A DNA stretch of 44,542 bases from an uncultured Nocardiaceae bacterium (GTDB lineage Bacteria > Actinomycetota > Actinomycetes > Mycobacteriales > Mycobacteriaceae): the NCBI GenBank assembly GCA_936936565.1, contig CAKZIX010000018.1:1-44542 (forward strand), read 5' to 3'. Both the position numbers and the translations under genes were made by a program. This document shows positions 17,358-25,446 of this stretch, one piece after another (position 1 is the stretch's first letter; each line of letters begins with the position of its first letter). The notes below the pieces were generated by a model. That model was not told the DNA's origin and did not search any database. It saw only the letters and a program-made list of their open reading frames with translations.

Positions 17358-18582
17358 GATAGATCACCCAGGCGAACAGCAGCAGCGTGCCGACGACATT
17401 CACGGTGCCCAGCCAGGCCAGCAGCGACGGCCGCGACACCGTCCAGATGTCGGGCTGGAAGAACCCGAGCAGCCACGGCACGCCGACCACGATGTCCAGC
17501 GCCCAGAACGCCGCCACCACTTTGGTGCCCACCTGCGGCCAGTCGGGCCCGTGCACCAGCCACACGAGCAACGGAATCACCCACACCCAGTGGTGCGACC
17601 ACGAAATCGGCGAGATCAGCAGCCCGAGAAACTGCACGAGCAGGATGGTGCCGAGCCGGTCGTCCGGACGCAGCGCCCGCCAGGCGCACACCGCAAGCAC
17701 GACGGCGACGCCGACGGCGCTCAGCCACAGTGCCGACGTGCCGACGTCGTGGCCGGCGATCCGCGAGAGCGCGCCGCGCAACGACTGGTTGAACACCGAG
17801 CCGACGGGTCCGATGCGCGACGCGTCGCCGAGCAGGTGCTCGAAGTACCGGCGGGCTTCGTCGCCGACGATCGCGTAACTGAGCCCCACCGTCGCCGCGA
17901 ACACCGCCGCCGACCATGCCACGGTGGCCCAGCGGCGCCGAGCCGCGAAATACAGCCCGCTGACGGCCGGCGTGAGCTTGATGCCGCCGACGACGCCGAC
18001 GAGCAGTCCCGACAGCCACCAGCGCGAGCTGCGCACGGCCAGCATCACGCCGAGGGCGAGAAAGACGTTCACCTGTCCGTAGTCGAGGGTGGAACGCACC
18101 GGCTCGGTCCAGACGCCGCCGGCCGTCCACAGGGCGGCGATGCGGTGGTCACCGGTGCCGAGCAGTTCCAAGGCGATCCGCACGACACCGAACAGCGCGG
18201 CGACGGTGAGGATCTGCCAGGCGACGACGACGGCGTCGAACGGCAGCAGGTGCAGCGGGAAGAACACCATCGCCGCAAACGGCGGATAGGTGAACGGCAG
18301 CGGAAAGTCCGGGGTGTCTTCGGAATACGTGCAGTCGTAGAGATCGTCGTTGCGCAGTGTCGCCGAGCACTCGACGTAGACGTGCAAGTCCACGACGTTG
18401 AAGCCGTTGGTGGTGGTGAAGATCCAGACGAGCCGGGCGATCATCGAGGCGAGCAGCAGGTAGGGAGCCCACGCCGGCAACCCCCGAATCCATCGCACAG
18501 CGGTCGACCCTACCTGCGGGTCTGCAACGCCCGAGCGGACACCTGGGCGCGGCGTGTCCATAACGGTTGCATCAATATTCAC
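17287..18582 (-). CDS. pimE: PimE-like polyprenyl-phosphomannose-dependent alpha-1,2-mannosyltransferase (GT87)
   Basis: A 431-residue integral membrane glycosyltransferase of family GT87. PimE adds the fifth, alpha-1,2-linked mannose to phosphatidylinositol mannosides from polyprenyl-phosphate-mannose on the outer face of the plasma membrane. About 10-12 membrane segments are visible. The acidic motif VVDLHVYVE after the first helix (D65) matches the essential Asp of PimE. The start is GTG 18582 or ATG 18561. The gene lies next to PCD and mutT2 as in M. tuberculosis (Rv1159). The C-terminal 71 bp are read in both directions. Confidence 0.85.
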   Translation of the reverse strand: MNIDATVMDTPRPGVRSGVADPQVGSTAVRWIRGLPAWAPYLLLASMIARLVWIFTTTNGFNVVDLHVYVECSATLRNDDLYDCTYSEDTPDFPLPFTYPPFAAMVFFPLHLLPFDAVVVAWQILTVAALFGVVRIALELLGTGDHRIAALWTAGGVWTEPVRSTLDYGQVNVFLALGVMLAVRSSRWWLSGLLVGVVGGIKLTPAVSGLYFAARRRWATVAWSAAVFAATVGLSYAIVGDEARRYFEHLLGDASRIGPVGSVFNQSLRGALSRIAGHDVGTSALWLSAVGVAVVLAVCAWRALRPDDRLGTILLVQFLGLLISPISWSHHWVWVIPLLVWLVHGPDWPQVGTKVVAAFWALDIVVGVPWLLGFFQPDIWTVSRPSLLAWLGTVNVVGTLLLFAWVIYLRRVRKSAAPAAYPALSGRLPSA

Positions 18583-18737
18583 TCTAATCCCACTGGTAAC
18601 AGGCTAGGGTCACGACTGGTAACCCCTGCAGGCGTTTCGTAGACTGCCCGGACGTCGGGCGAACGTCGCTCTGTACAAATGGCTGCGGCGCTCCATAAAG
18701 TGGCCACGGCTACGAAAAGGTAAAGGACGGGGAGATC

Positions 18738-19517
18738 GTGCTTCGCACCCAGGCAACGCGTGCCGCGCTTTCGGCAGTCGCAATCGCAGCGACCGCCGTG
18801 CTGGCCGCGCCGACCGCACCGGCAAGCCCGGCGCCGGCTGTCCCCGGTCTTCCCCCGCTGCCCGGATTCGCGGTGCCCGAAGGCGTTCCGGTCGATGCGA
18901 TCGCCTCGCTCGCGCCCGCCATCGTCGGCGCCGCCGCTCGCGACGTCGCCCAGGATCCGCAAACCACCCTCCTCGCGCAGGCCCGGCAGCTGCTCGCCGC
19001 AGCGCCGCTGCCCCCGGAGATCAAGGCCACGCTCGAACGGCTCATCAAGTTCCTCGACGGCAGCGGCGGCGGTGGCCCCGAGCTGCCGCCCAAGGACGGC
19101 CCGGTGATCGCGCAGTTCCTCTACCCCACCGTCGGCCGGGGCTGCATCTCCGACCGCGCCGATTCCGTGGGCACCGCGCTCGCCGTGCCCGGCCCGGCAC
19201 ACCTGCCGCCGCCGGGACCGAAGGCCGGCCAGGCCGGATTCGTGTTCACCGCGCTCGGCACCAAGCCGGCCTCGGAGAAGCAGGATCCGCCGCTCACCGT
19301 CACCTGGCTCAACATCGACAACGGCAAGTCGGCCACGCAGGCGCTCACCACCGCCGCCAAGATCAACCCGGATGGCCCGGCCACGCTGTCGGTCATCTCG
19401 GACACCGGCCGCGGCCGGGTGCTGGCCGTCATCGGCGGCTCGATCACCACGGGCAAAGACGCCGAGACCCGCACGTGCAGCTTCCTGCCGACGATCGGCA
19501 TGGTCAACGTCGGTTGA
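18738..19517 (+). CDS. Secreted Ala/Pro-rich protein (Rv1157c-type)
   Basis: 259 residues from GTG 18738 with GGGGAGA upstream. An N-terminal signal peptide (AALSAVAIAATAVLAAPTAPASP, cleavage near residue 30) is followed by a Pro-rich stretch (AVPGLPPLPGF) and a compact domain. That domain has a GRGCISDRADSVGTALAVPGP segment and two Cys, one in GRGCIS and one in RTCSF, likely disulfide-linked. Its place beside pimE corresponds to the Ala/Pro-rich Rv1157c/Rv1158c proteins, whose function is unknown. It is divergent from pimE with a 155-bp promoter region between, in which ACTGGTAAC occurs twice 23-24 bp apart. Confidence 0.75.
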   Translation: MLRTQATRAALSAVAIAATAVLAAPTAPASPAPAVPGLPPLPGFAVPEGVPVDAIASLAPAIVGAAARDVAQDPQTTLLAQARQLLAAAPLPPEIKATLERLIKFLDGSGGGGPELPPKDGPVIAQFLYPTVGRGCISDRADSVGTALAVPGPAHLPPPGPKAGQAGFVFTALGTKPASEKQDPPLTVTWLNIDNGKSATQALTTAAKINPDGPATLSVISDTGRGRVLAVIGGSITTGKDAETRTCSFLPTIGMVNVG

Positions 19518-19556
19518 TCAACCCCGGGCGGTCGGACGGTGTGGTAGACCGGGCAC

Positions 19557-19907
19557 ATGGCCTCCCAGGAAGTGACACTCCCCGCGCCGCGCCGGTCCGG
19601 GCACTCCCACCGGTCGATTCTGTCGATCCGGTCGGAGGGCTCCATCTTGTCCATCGGGTCGGCGTACTCGGTGCTGTCGATCGGTAGCGTCGGCTCGGTG
19701 CTGTCCATCGGCAGCGTCGGCTCGTTCGGATCGGTTATTTCGTCGGCCTCGTTCGCGAGCCTCGGCTCGGCGCTGTCCGGCATGTCGAAGTGGTCGCTGC
19801 TCTCGTGGCGCGGTAATCACTCCGCGCCCGAGGCTCGCCCGCATCTGTACGTGGTGCCCGACGAGCCGGACCTGAGCGAATACCCGACGGCACACAGCCA
19901 GACCTGA
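19557..19907 (+). CDS. Nonapeptide-repeat (ILSIGSxxS) protein of unknown function
   Basis: A 116-residue protein. After a 20-residue basic leader (PAPRRSGHSHRS) come seven consecutive 9-residue repeats at residues 21-83. The best copies are ILSIGSAYS, VLSIGSVGS and VLSIGSVGS; later ones degenerate (FGSVISSAS, FASLGSALS, then GMSKWSLLS). The pattern (hydrophobic-Leu-Ser-Ile-Gly-Ser-x-x-Ser) would suit a narrow beta-solenoid or a membrane-associated sheet. The tail is hydrophilic (HLYVVPDEPDLSEY). There is no signal peptide and no charged residue in the repeat core. It is 40 bp downstream of the secreted protein gene. I recognise no characterised family. Confidence 0.7.
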   Translation: MASQEVTLPAPRRSGHSHRSILSIRSEGSILSIGSAYSVLSIGSVGSVLSIGSVGSFGSVISSASFASLGSALSGMSKWSLLSWRGNHSAPEARPHLYVVPDEPDLSEYPTAHSQT

Positions 19908-19994
19908 CTCCGGCTTGCGCGGGTGCGCCTCGCACCGGCTCGGGGCGACGCTGATCGTGGCCCTAGGCGCACTCGGGACGGCAGCGGCGCGACG

Positions 19995-20711
19995 TCAGCG
20001 CAGCGACCATTGGCCGTAGTCGGCCTTCAGGGCGTTGTTGAGGTCCACCCCGACGCCGTCGATGTGGCGCTTGTCGATTTCGAACTGGTGCAGGTGGGCG
20101 GCCGCGTTGACCACGCCCTTGGGGGTGCCCCAGTTGTGCTGCCAGTAGAAGGAGCCGAGCCCGGCGGCACGAGCCAGGTCGATCGTGGGCGAGTTGGCGT
20201 AGACGCCGGTGTTCTCGCGGCCCGCGACCGACTGCCAGCCGATCAGGAACGGCGCGACCATGGTGGCGAATTCCACTGCCGTCGGCTTGTCGTCGATCGA
20301 GGTGTAGATCGGCCGGTTGTCGGGACCGCCTGCGGCACGGTGCAATTCGATGCCGCGTTCGGCATGCCGCTTGCCGGCTTCCAGGCCGCCACGCCAGTCC
20401 GCGGTGCCTGCCTTGCCGTACTGGTAGCAGGACACGATTTCCAGGCCGGCCGCGAGCAGTGCGTCGACCTCGCTGGCGCGCAGCGGCTTGCCCTTCATCC
20501 ACTCGGCGCCGGGCCGCCGGTCCGACACGTAGCGCACCACCCCGATGTGCCCGGCGGATTTGATGGCCGCGGCGGCCGGTACCCCTCCCGAGTAGTCGAC
20601 GAGGGTGCCGATCTTCGCAGCGCCGGCAGCGCCCGGCAGCAGCCCGGCGACACCGGCGGCGGCGGACCCGACGGCGGCATAGCGCAGCAGATCGCGACGA
20701 GACAGGTCCAT
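19995..20711 (-). CDS. Tat-exported DUF1906 glycoside-hydrolase-like protein (Rv2525c-like)
   Basis: 238 residues with a twin-arginine signal (SRRDLLRYAAVGSAAAGVAGLL, cleavage near residue 31). The mature domain is a DUF1906 TIM-barrel of the kind related to GH25. It includes GTLVDYSGGVP, VVRYVSDRR, EIVSCYQYG, NRPIYTSIDD and FYWQHNWG. In mycobacteria, Rv2525c is a Tat-dependent envelope protein linked to cell-wall phenotypes. GGAGG lies 7 nt before ATG 20711. Direct substrates are unknown. Confidence 0.85.
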   Translation of the reverse strand: MDLSRRDLLRYAAVGSAAAGVAGLLPGAAGAAKIGTLVDYSGGVPAAAAIKSAGHIGVVRYVSDRRPGAEWMKGKPLRASEVDALLAAGLEIVSCYQYGKAGTADWRGGLEAGKRHAERGIELHRAAGGPDNRPIYTSIDDKPTAVEFATMVAPFLIGWQSVAGRENTGVYANSPTIDLARAAGLGSFYWQHNWGTPKGVVNAAAHLHQFEIDKRHIDGVGVDLNNALKADYGQWSLR

Positions 20712-20868
20712 CGAAACCTCCGGAAATATTGCGGCGCGCCTTCCCCAGTTTTCACTTGCGCGCCGCTAGCCTCATTCGTTTACACATTTCACCACAATCA
20801 CATCGACATCGCCAGAAACTGAGCGAATCGCCAGGTATCCTCCTGCTCGGACAAAGGGGAGGAACCGT

Positions 20869-21225
20869 ATGCCGTACGCCATCGTCGGGATCGTCTTGTT
20901 CGTGCTGTGGCTCTATTGCCTCGTCGACGCGATCATGTGTCCCGAATCCGAGGTGCGGAACCTGCCGAAGATCGCCTGGGTGCTCATCGTGGTGCTGGTG
21001 CCGACCATCGGATCGGTGCTGTGGCTGGTCGCGGGCCGCCCGCACGGCCCCGTCGGCCGCGGCCGACAGGCGTCGAACACGTCCTACGGCGAATACGACC
21101 GCCCTGGGCGCCACGTCGCGGCCAATCCGGACGACGATGCGGAATTCCTGCGGCGCTGCCGCGAGCGCGCCGAGGAACAGCGCCGCGAGGCCCGGCGCCA
21201 GCAGCGTGAGCAGGACGACCGGTAG
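20869..21225 (+). CDS. PLDc_N-domain small membrane protein
   Basis: 118 residues with two N-terminal membrane helices (AIVGIVLFVLWLYCLVDAI and AWVLIVVLVPTIGSVLWLVAGRP). This is the PLD-nuclease N-terminal (PLDc_N, PF13396) signature, including the LPKIAWVLIVVLVPTIG block and the closing WLVAGRP. The cytosolic tail is highly charged and probably a coiled coil or helix (EFLRRCRERAEEQRREARRQ). GGGGAGG precedes the ATG. It ends 3 bp before the convergent stop of the next gene. Confidence 0.85.
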   Translation: MPYAIVGIVLFVLWLYCLVDAIMCPESEVRNLPKIAWVLIVVLVPTIGSVLWLVAGRPHGPVGRGRQASNTSYGEYDRPGRHVAANPDDDAEFLRRCRERAEEQRREARRQQREQDDR

Positions 21226-21228
21226 CGC

Positions 21229-22398
21229 TCAGGCGCCCGGTTCGATCTCCGCCGCGTCGATCTGCGCCGCGACGTCCACGGTGCGGAACTCGATGTCGCC
21301 CAGGCCCTCGCGCACCACCGCCAGCACCGCCTCGCGGATCTGTGCCTTGACGCCGCCGATGATGCCGACGACGGCGGCCGAGAGCCCCTTGGACTTCAAC
21401 GCGATCTCGATGTCTTCGGGTCGCGGTTCGGCGACGTCGATGACGATCTGCAGGGGCTCGGCGCAGCGCGTGACCAACTGCAGCCGGATGTCGATCTCCG
21501 CCTGGTAGTGGTTGTCGCGCGCGATCGAGATCACCAAGTCGATTGCGACGGGGATCAGCAACTCGAAGGCAACCAGCGAGCCATCCCGCTCGAGCACCCG
21601 CGGCGGACGTACCGAGCCTTGCGCGATGACACCGGCGATGTCGCGCGGGCCGGCCCGCATGGGGCCGATGTCGATCTTGCGGCCGGACAGTTCCTGAACG
21701 GCCGCCTCCACCCGCTCGCGCACCACGGCGTACCAGATGAACCGGCGACCGAAATCGCGGTAGGAGATCCAGATGTGATCGAACTCGTCGATGGGCGGCG
21801 CGTGCACCTCGTCGACGAAGGACGCCACGTCGAAGATTCGGTCGCGGACCGCTGCCGGATCGGCGAGGATCGCGTTCACCTTGGATGCGACGTCGCGGCG
21901 GATGCCCTTGCCGATCGGCTCGAGGATGAACCGCCGCGCCGGGCCCAGACCCTCCGCGCGGAACACCAGCCGCACATTGCGGTGCGACACAGGCGGAATG
22001 TCGATGACGATGTAGAGCGGATCGGCGGCGCGTGCCTCGATCACGAGATCGATTTCGACGCCGACGCCGACGCGCACTTCGCGGCCGAGCTTCACCTGCA
22101 GCGACAACGACACCGGGATTTCGACGTCGAACGCGACCGCGTCGCCGTGGCGGCCGATGACCTTCGGCGCGCCGAGCTTGCCTTCGGCACCCACATGGGC
22201 GGCCGGTCCGAGGTTGAGCGGACCGATCACCAGACCCTGGCCGCCGATGTCCTTGATCGCCGCGGCGATGCGCTCCGGGGTGACCGCGGCGCGCACGAAC
22301 CGCTCCCCGAATTCCTCGTAACTGATCCATGCGGGGTCGTGGCGCGGCCGCGCCTCGGTATCCCGAGGACGCGATTCGGCCAACTCCACCTGGGTCAA
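21229..22398 (-). CDS. Two-repeat protein of unknown family, paralog 1 (beside Ser/Thr kinase)
   Basis: About 389 residues from TTG 22398 (GGAG 5 nt upstream); GTG 22389 is an alternative and frames further upstream look non-coding. It has two internal repeats of about 180 residues, each opening with W-I-S-Y-x-(E/D)-F-G-x-R-F (residues about 24 and 210). Each then has an alpha helix (PERIAAAIKDI), an amphipathic beta-rich stretch with alternating charged and hydrophobic residues (VAFDVEIPV), and a closing helix. The product is nearly devoid of Cys and has no signal peptide. The pattern could fit a lipid-binding barrel, but that is a guess. A paralog lies on the other side of the kinase gene. 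Confidence 0.7.
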   Translation of the reverse strand: MTQVELAESRPRDTEARPRHDPAWISYEEFGERFVRAAVTPERIAAAIKDIGGQGLVIGPLNLGPAAHVGAEGKLGAPKVIGRHGDAVAFDVEIPVSLSLQVKLGREVRVGVGVEIDLVIEARAADPLYIVIDIPPVSHRNVRLVFRAEGLGPARRFILEPIGKGIRRDVASKVNAILADPAAVRDRIFDVASFVDEVHAPPIDEFDHIWISYRDFGRRFIWYAVVRERVEAAVQELSGRKIDIGPMRAGPRDIAGVIAQGSVRPPRVLERDGSLVAFELLIPVAIDLVISIARDNHYQAEIDIRLQLVTRCAEPLQIVIDVAEPRPEDIEIALKSKGLSAAVVGIIGGVKAQIREAVLAVVREGLGDIEFRTVDVAAQIDAAEIEPGA

Positions 22399-22688
22399 CT
22401 CAACTCCATTCGACGCAGCGTTGCGGAACGTGGCTTCCACCCTAAAGGGAACCGCCCCGCCTTGGGCAACCACTTGGTTGCCCGTACCGACGACACGCCG
22501 AGGATTCCCCTCGAGCGGCCTGAGTAGTAATCCCCTCCCCGCCCCGTCGCGACGGCACCATGCTTGGTGCATGCGAGTCTTCTGCGCCACCGACAAGGTC
22601 GAGCGCACACTGTTGCACCCGCTGGACAATCACCGATTCCCTTGGTGGGACGACCGGGCGCGGCGCCGCTCGACTTTGGAGGTTTGAC
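22399..22688. other. Divergent intergenic region upstream of the kinase
   Basis: About 290 bp that should hold promoters for both the kinase and paralog 1. A perfect hairpin GGGCAACC-ACTT-GGTTGCCC lies at 22464-22483. Short frames here have no support. Confidence 0.4.
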
Positions 22689-24293
22689 GTGGCTCTCGAG
22701 CCGGGATCGTATTTCGCGGGGTACCGCATCGAGCGGCTGCTCGGCCAGGGCGGCATGGGCGCGGTGTACCTGGCCAAGCACCCGCGGCTGCCGCGGCGCG
22801 ACGCACTGAAGATTCTCGACGTCTCGCTGGGCAGCGATTCGGGGTTCCGGGCGCGCTTCGAGCGCGAGGCCGAGATTGCCGCCAGCCTCGACCACCCGAA
22901 CATCGTGTCCATCTACGACCGCGGCATCGAGGGTGAGCGGGCCTGGATCTCGATGCAGTTCGTCGACGGCTCCGACGCCGCCAAACTCGTCAAGCAGGGA
23001 CCGTCGGCGTTGCCGCCGCGCCGTGCGGTCGACATCGTCGCCCAAGCCGCGCGCGGGCTGGACTACGCCCACCGCAAAGGTCTGCTGCACCGCGACATCA
23101 AGCCGGCCAACTTGCTGCTGGCCGCCGGAGAAGGCGGCGACGACGAGCACGACCGGGTGCTGGTGGCCGATTTCGGGATCGCCCGCACCTTGGACGACAC
23201 CGCGGCGCTGACGTCGACGGGTTCGTTTCTGGCGACGATCGCCTACGCCGCACCGGAATTGATCGAAGGCACCCACATCGATCATCGGGTCGACGTCTAC
23301 GCTCTCGGCTGCACCCTCTACGAAATGCTCACCGGCTCGGTGCCTTTCGTGCGGGAAACGCCCGTCGCGGTGATGCACGCCCATCTCACCGCGCCGCCGC
23401 CGCGGCCCTCGCAACACAATCCGGCGCTGCCGTCGGCGCTCGATGCCGTCATCGCCCGCGCGATGGCGAAAAGCCCTGTGCAGCGGTACAACTCGTGCCG
23501 AGAGCTGGCCGCGGAGGCGCTGGCCGCGTTCACCGGATCGCACCCGATCACCGCTGCGGTGCCCACCGTCGCCTGGCGATCCGGTGGTCCCCAACCGATT
23601 ACCGGCCCGCAGTCCGGCCCGGCGCCGACGGTCCGCGCGCCGCATCCGGCCACCCCGCCCCGGCCGTTCGCGAATATCGCCGGGCCGCAACAGTATCCGC
23701 CGAAGAAGAGCAGCAACGTCGGCTGGATCGTGGCGGGCACCGTCGCTGCCACCGTCGTGGGGGTACTGGCGTTGCTGATCGTGATCGGCACCGTCGTCGG
23801 CGATCCTGAGGCGGGCGGTTCGAGCACCACCAGTGCCGCCGCCCCGGGCGGCGAATGCGACGAGGTGCCCGCCGGGAGCACCGACGCGGCACCCACCTCT
23901 GCGGTGGATTACACCGACGGCGCTGCGGCCGCCCAGGTGTCACCGGCAGACGGTGCCGGCCAATGCTTGACCTTCGACATCGACACCGCCGAACGCAACA
24001 ACGCCGACCCCGGCAACCAGTCCTTCGACACCGGTTTCGTGGCCGCGGGCGGCGAGAAGCTGCTCGTCACCATGACGAGCGACACACTCGGCGTCGGCGT
24101 GGTCGACGGCTTCGTGGCGGTGCGCATGGACGGCAAGTACTACCCGGATTCCTTCCACGAGCACTGCACCGTCGAAATCACCTCGATCGACGACGTGACG
24201 CTCATCGGCACCTACGACTGCGTCGGTCTGCCCGAGCAGTCCAACAGCGACGACACCATCGATGCCCGCGGCTGGTTCCACGTGCGCACCTGA
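22689..24293 (+). CDS. Transmembrane serine/threonine protein kinase (PknB/PknF-type)
   Basis: A 534-residue Hanks-type kinase. GTG 22689 has GGAGG 6 nt upstream. The glycine loop is GQGGMGAVY (about 19-27). K41 is the catalytic Lys, with HRDIKPAN (H134-N141), DFG (D161) and APE (190). The kinase domain ends near residue 280. A Pro-rich juxtamembrane linker (about 285-340) leads to one membrane helix (about 345-370). The extracellular part of about 165 residues has four Cys (GGECDE, GQCLTF, HCTVE, YDCVG) that could make two disulfides and act as a sensor. All catalytic residues are present. Paralogous two-repeat proteins flank it on the opposite strand and may be partners or substrates. Confidence 0.93.
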   Translation: MALEPGSYFAGYRIERLLGQGGMGAVYLAKHPRLPRRDALKILDVSLGSDSGFRARFEREAEIAASLDHPNIVSIYDRGIEGERAWISMQFVDGSDAAKLVKQGPSALPPRRAVDIVAQAARGLDYAHRKGLLHRDIKPANLLLAAGEGGDDEHDRVLVADFGIARTLDDTAALTSTGSFLATIAYAAPELIEGTHIDHRVDVYALGCTLYEMLTGSVPFVRETPVAVMHAHLTAPPPRPSQHNPALPSALDAVIARAMAKSPVQRYNSCRELAAEALAAFTGSHPITAAVPTVAWRSGGPQPITGPQSGPAPTVRAPHPATPPRPFANIAGPQQYPPKKSSNVGWIVAGTVAATVVGVLALLIVIGTVVGDPEAGGSSTTSAAAPGGECDEVPAGSTDAAPTSAVDYTDGAAAAQVSPADGAGQCLTFDIDTAERNNADPGNQSFDTGFVAAGGEKLLVTMTSDTLGVGVVDGFVAVRMDGKYYPDSFHEHCTVEITSIDDVTLIGTYDCVGLPEQSNSDDTIDARGWFHVRT

Positions 24294-24294
24294 T

Positions 24295-25401
24295 TTACGC
24301 CTGGTCGACGCGCTCGCCGACATCGACGGTCCGGGCGCCGGCGTCGGCGAGCTCCTCGTTGACCACTGCCACGATGCGCTCGCGAATCTGATCCTTCACC
24401 CCGCCGACGATGCCGAGGACGGTGGCCGACAGGCTCTTGCTCTGCAGATCGATCTCGATGTCCTTGGCGGTCACCGCGGGCACGTCCACCACGACGAGCA
24501 GCTCGTCGGCGGCCCGGGTGACCAGCCGTAGCTTGACGAGAATGTCTGCCTTGTAATGGTTTTCGACTCCGAGTGCGATGACGAGATCCAGATCGACCGG
24601 CAGCTCGACGTCGAATTCGACCAGCTCGGTCTGCGGCCGGGTGGCCACCCGCGGGCGTTGCACCACCCCGGTGGCCGACACCGTCGCCAGATCGCGCGGG
24701 CCGGCCTTCATCGGCGCGATCTCGATGGTGCGTCCGTCCAGGTCGGCGATCGCCGCGGCCACCCGGGCCCCGGTGACGGCGTGGCGGAAGAATCGTCGGC
24801 CGAACTCGCCGTAGGAGATCCAGTCGAAGTTGCGATCGGGTACGCCGTCGGGTTCGCGCTCGTCGATCAGGGCGGCGACGTCGAACACTCGCCGGCGCAC
24901 CGTGGCCGGGTCCGACAGCACGGCGTTGAGCCAGCGGGCCACCTCGCCGCGCAGTAGCTGGCTGATCGGATCCAGCAGCCATTCCCAGGCCGCGCCGAGC
25001 GCCTCGCCCTTGATCGAGATCCGCAGGTCGTCCTCGCCGACGCGCGGAATGTCCATCACGATCAGCAGCGGCGCCGCCGCGCGGGCGTGCAGCACCAGGT
25101 CGATGTCGATCGAGGCCTCGACCCGGATCTGCTGCAACAGCCGGATGGCGCCGTGCACGGCAACCGGGAACTCGACGTCGAAGGCCACCTCGTCGCCGTG
25201 GCGGCCCAGCACGATCGGCTCCCCCGAGCGAGCCTCGGCGACGATCCCGGCGATGCCGATGGTGATCGGGCCGACCTTGAGCGAGCGGCCGGCGACGGCC
25301 TGCAGCGCCGTGGTGATCCGCTCCGCGGTGACCGCACGCCGGAACAGCCGCTCCCCGAACACGTCGTAGCCGATCCACGTCCGCGTGCTTGCATCCGTCA
25401 C
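24295..25401 (-). CDS. Two-repeat protein of unknown family, paralog 2 (beside Ser/Thr kinase)
   Basis: 368 residues from GTG 25401. No Shine-Dalgarno sequence is visible; TAACCT (complement of 25409-25414) lies 7 nt upstream, as in leaderless transcripts. It has the same two-repeat architecture as paralog 1, opening with WIGYDVFGERLFRRAV (residue 9) and WISYGEFGRRFFRHAV (residue about 195). Both proteins end with similar segments (SKxLSAxVxGIxGGVKxQIRE). Its stop is 1 bp from the kinase stop on the other strand. There is no signal peptide or membrane helix, and function is unknown. Confidence 0.7.
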   Translation of the reverse strand: MTDASTRTWIGYDVFGERLFRRAVTAERITTALQAVAGRSLKVGPITIGIAGIVAEARSGEPIVLGRHGDEVAFDVEFPVAVHGAIRLLQQIRVEASIDIDLVLHARAAAPLLIVMDIPRVGEDDLRISIKGEALGAAWEWLLDPISQLLRGEVARWLNAVLSDPATVRRRVFDVAALIDEREPDGVPDRNFDWISYGEFGRRFFRHAVTGARVAAAIADLDGRTIEIAPMKAGPRDLATVSATGVVQRPRVATRPQTELVEFDVELPVDLDLVIALGVENHYKADILVKLRLVTRAADELLVVVDVPAVTAKDIEIDLQSKSLSATVLGIVGGVKDQIRERIVAVVNEELADAGARTVDVGERVDQA

Positions 25402-25446
25402 CCGGGTTAGGTTACGCGCCGGGTTGCAGCCGAAACGGCGAATTCG

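Noticed and set aside
25402..25425. Half of an iron box (TTAGGTTA) before paralog 2
   Set aside because: Only the left half-site matches; the same bases are better explained as the -10 TAACCT on the minus strand.
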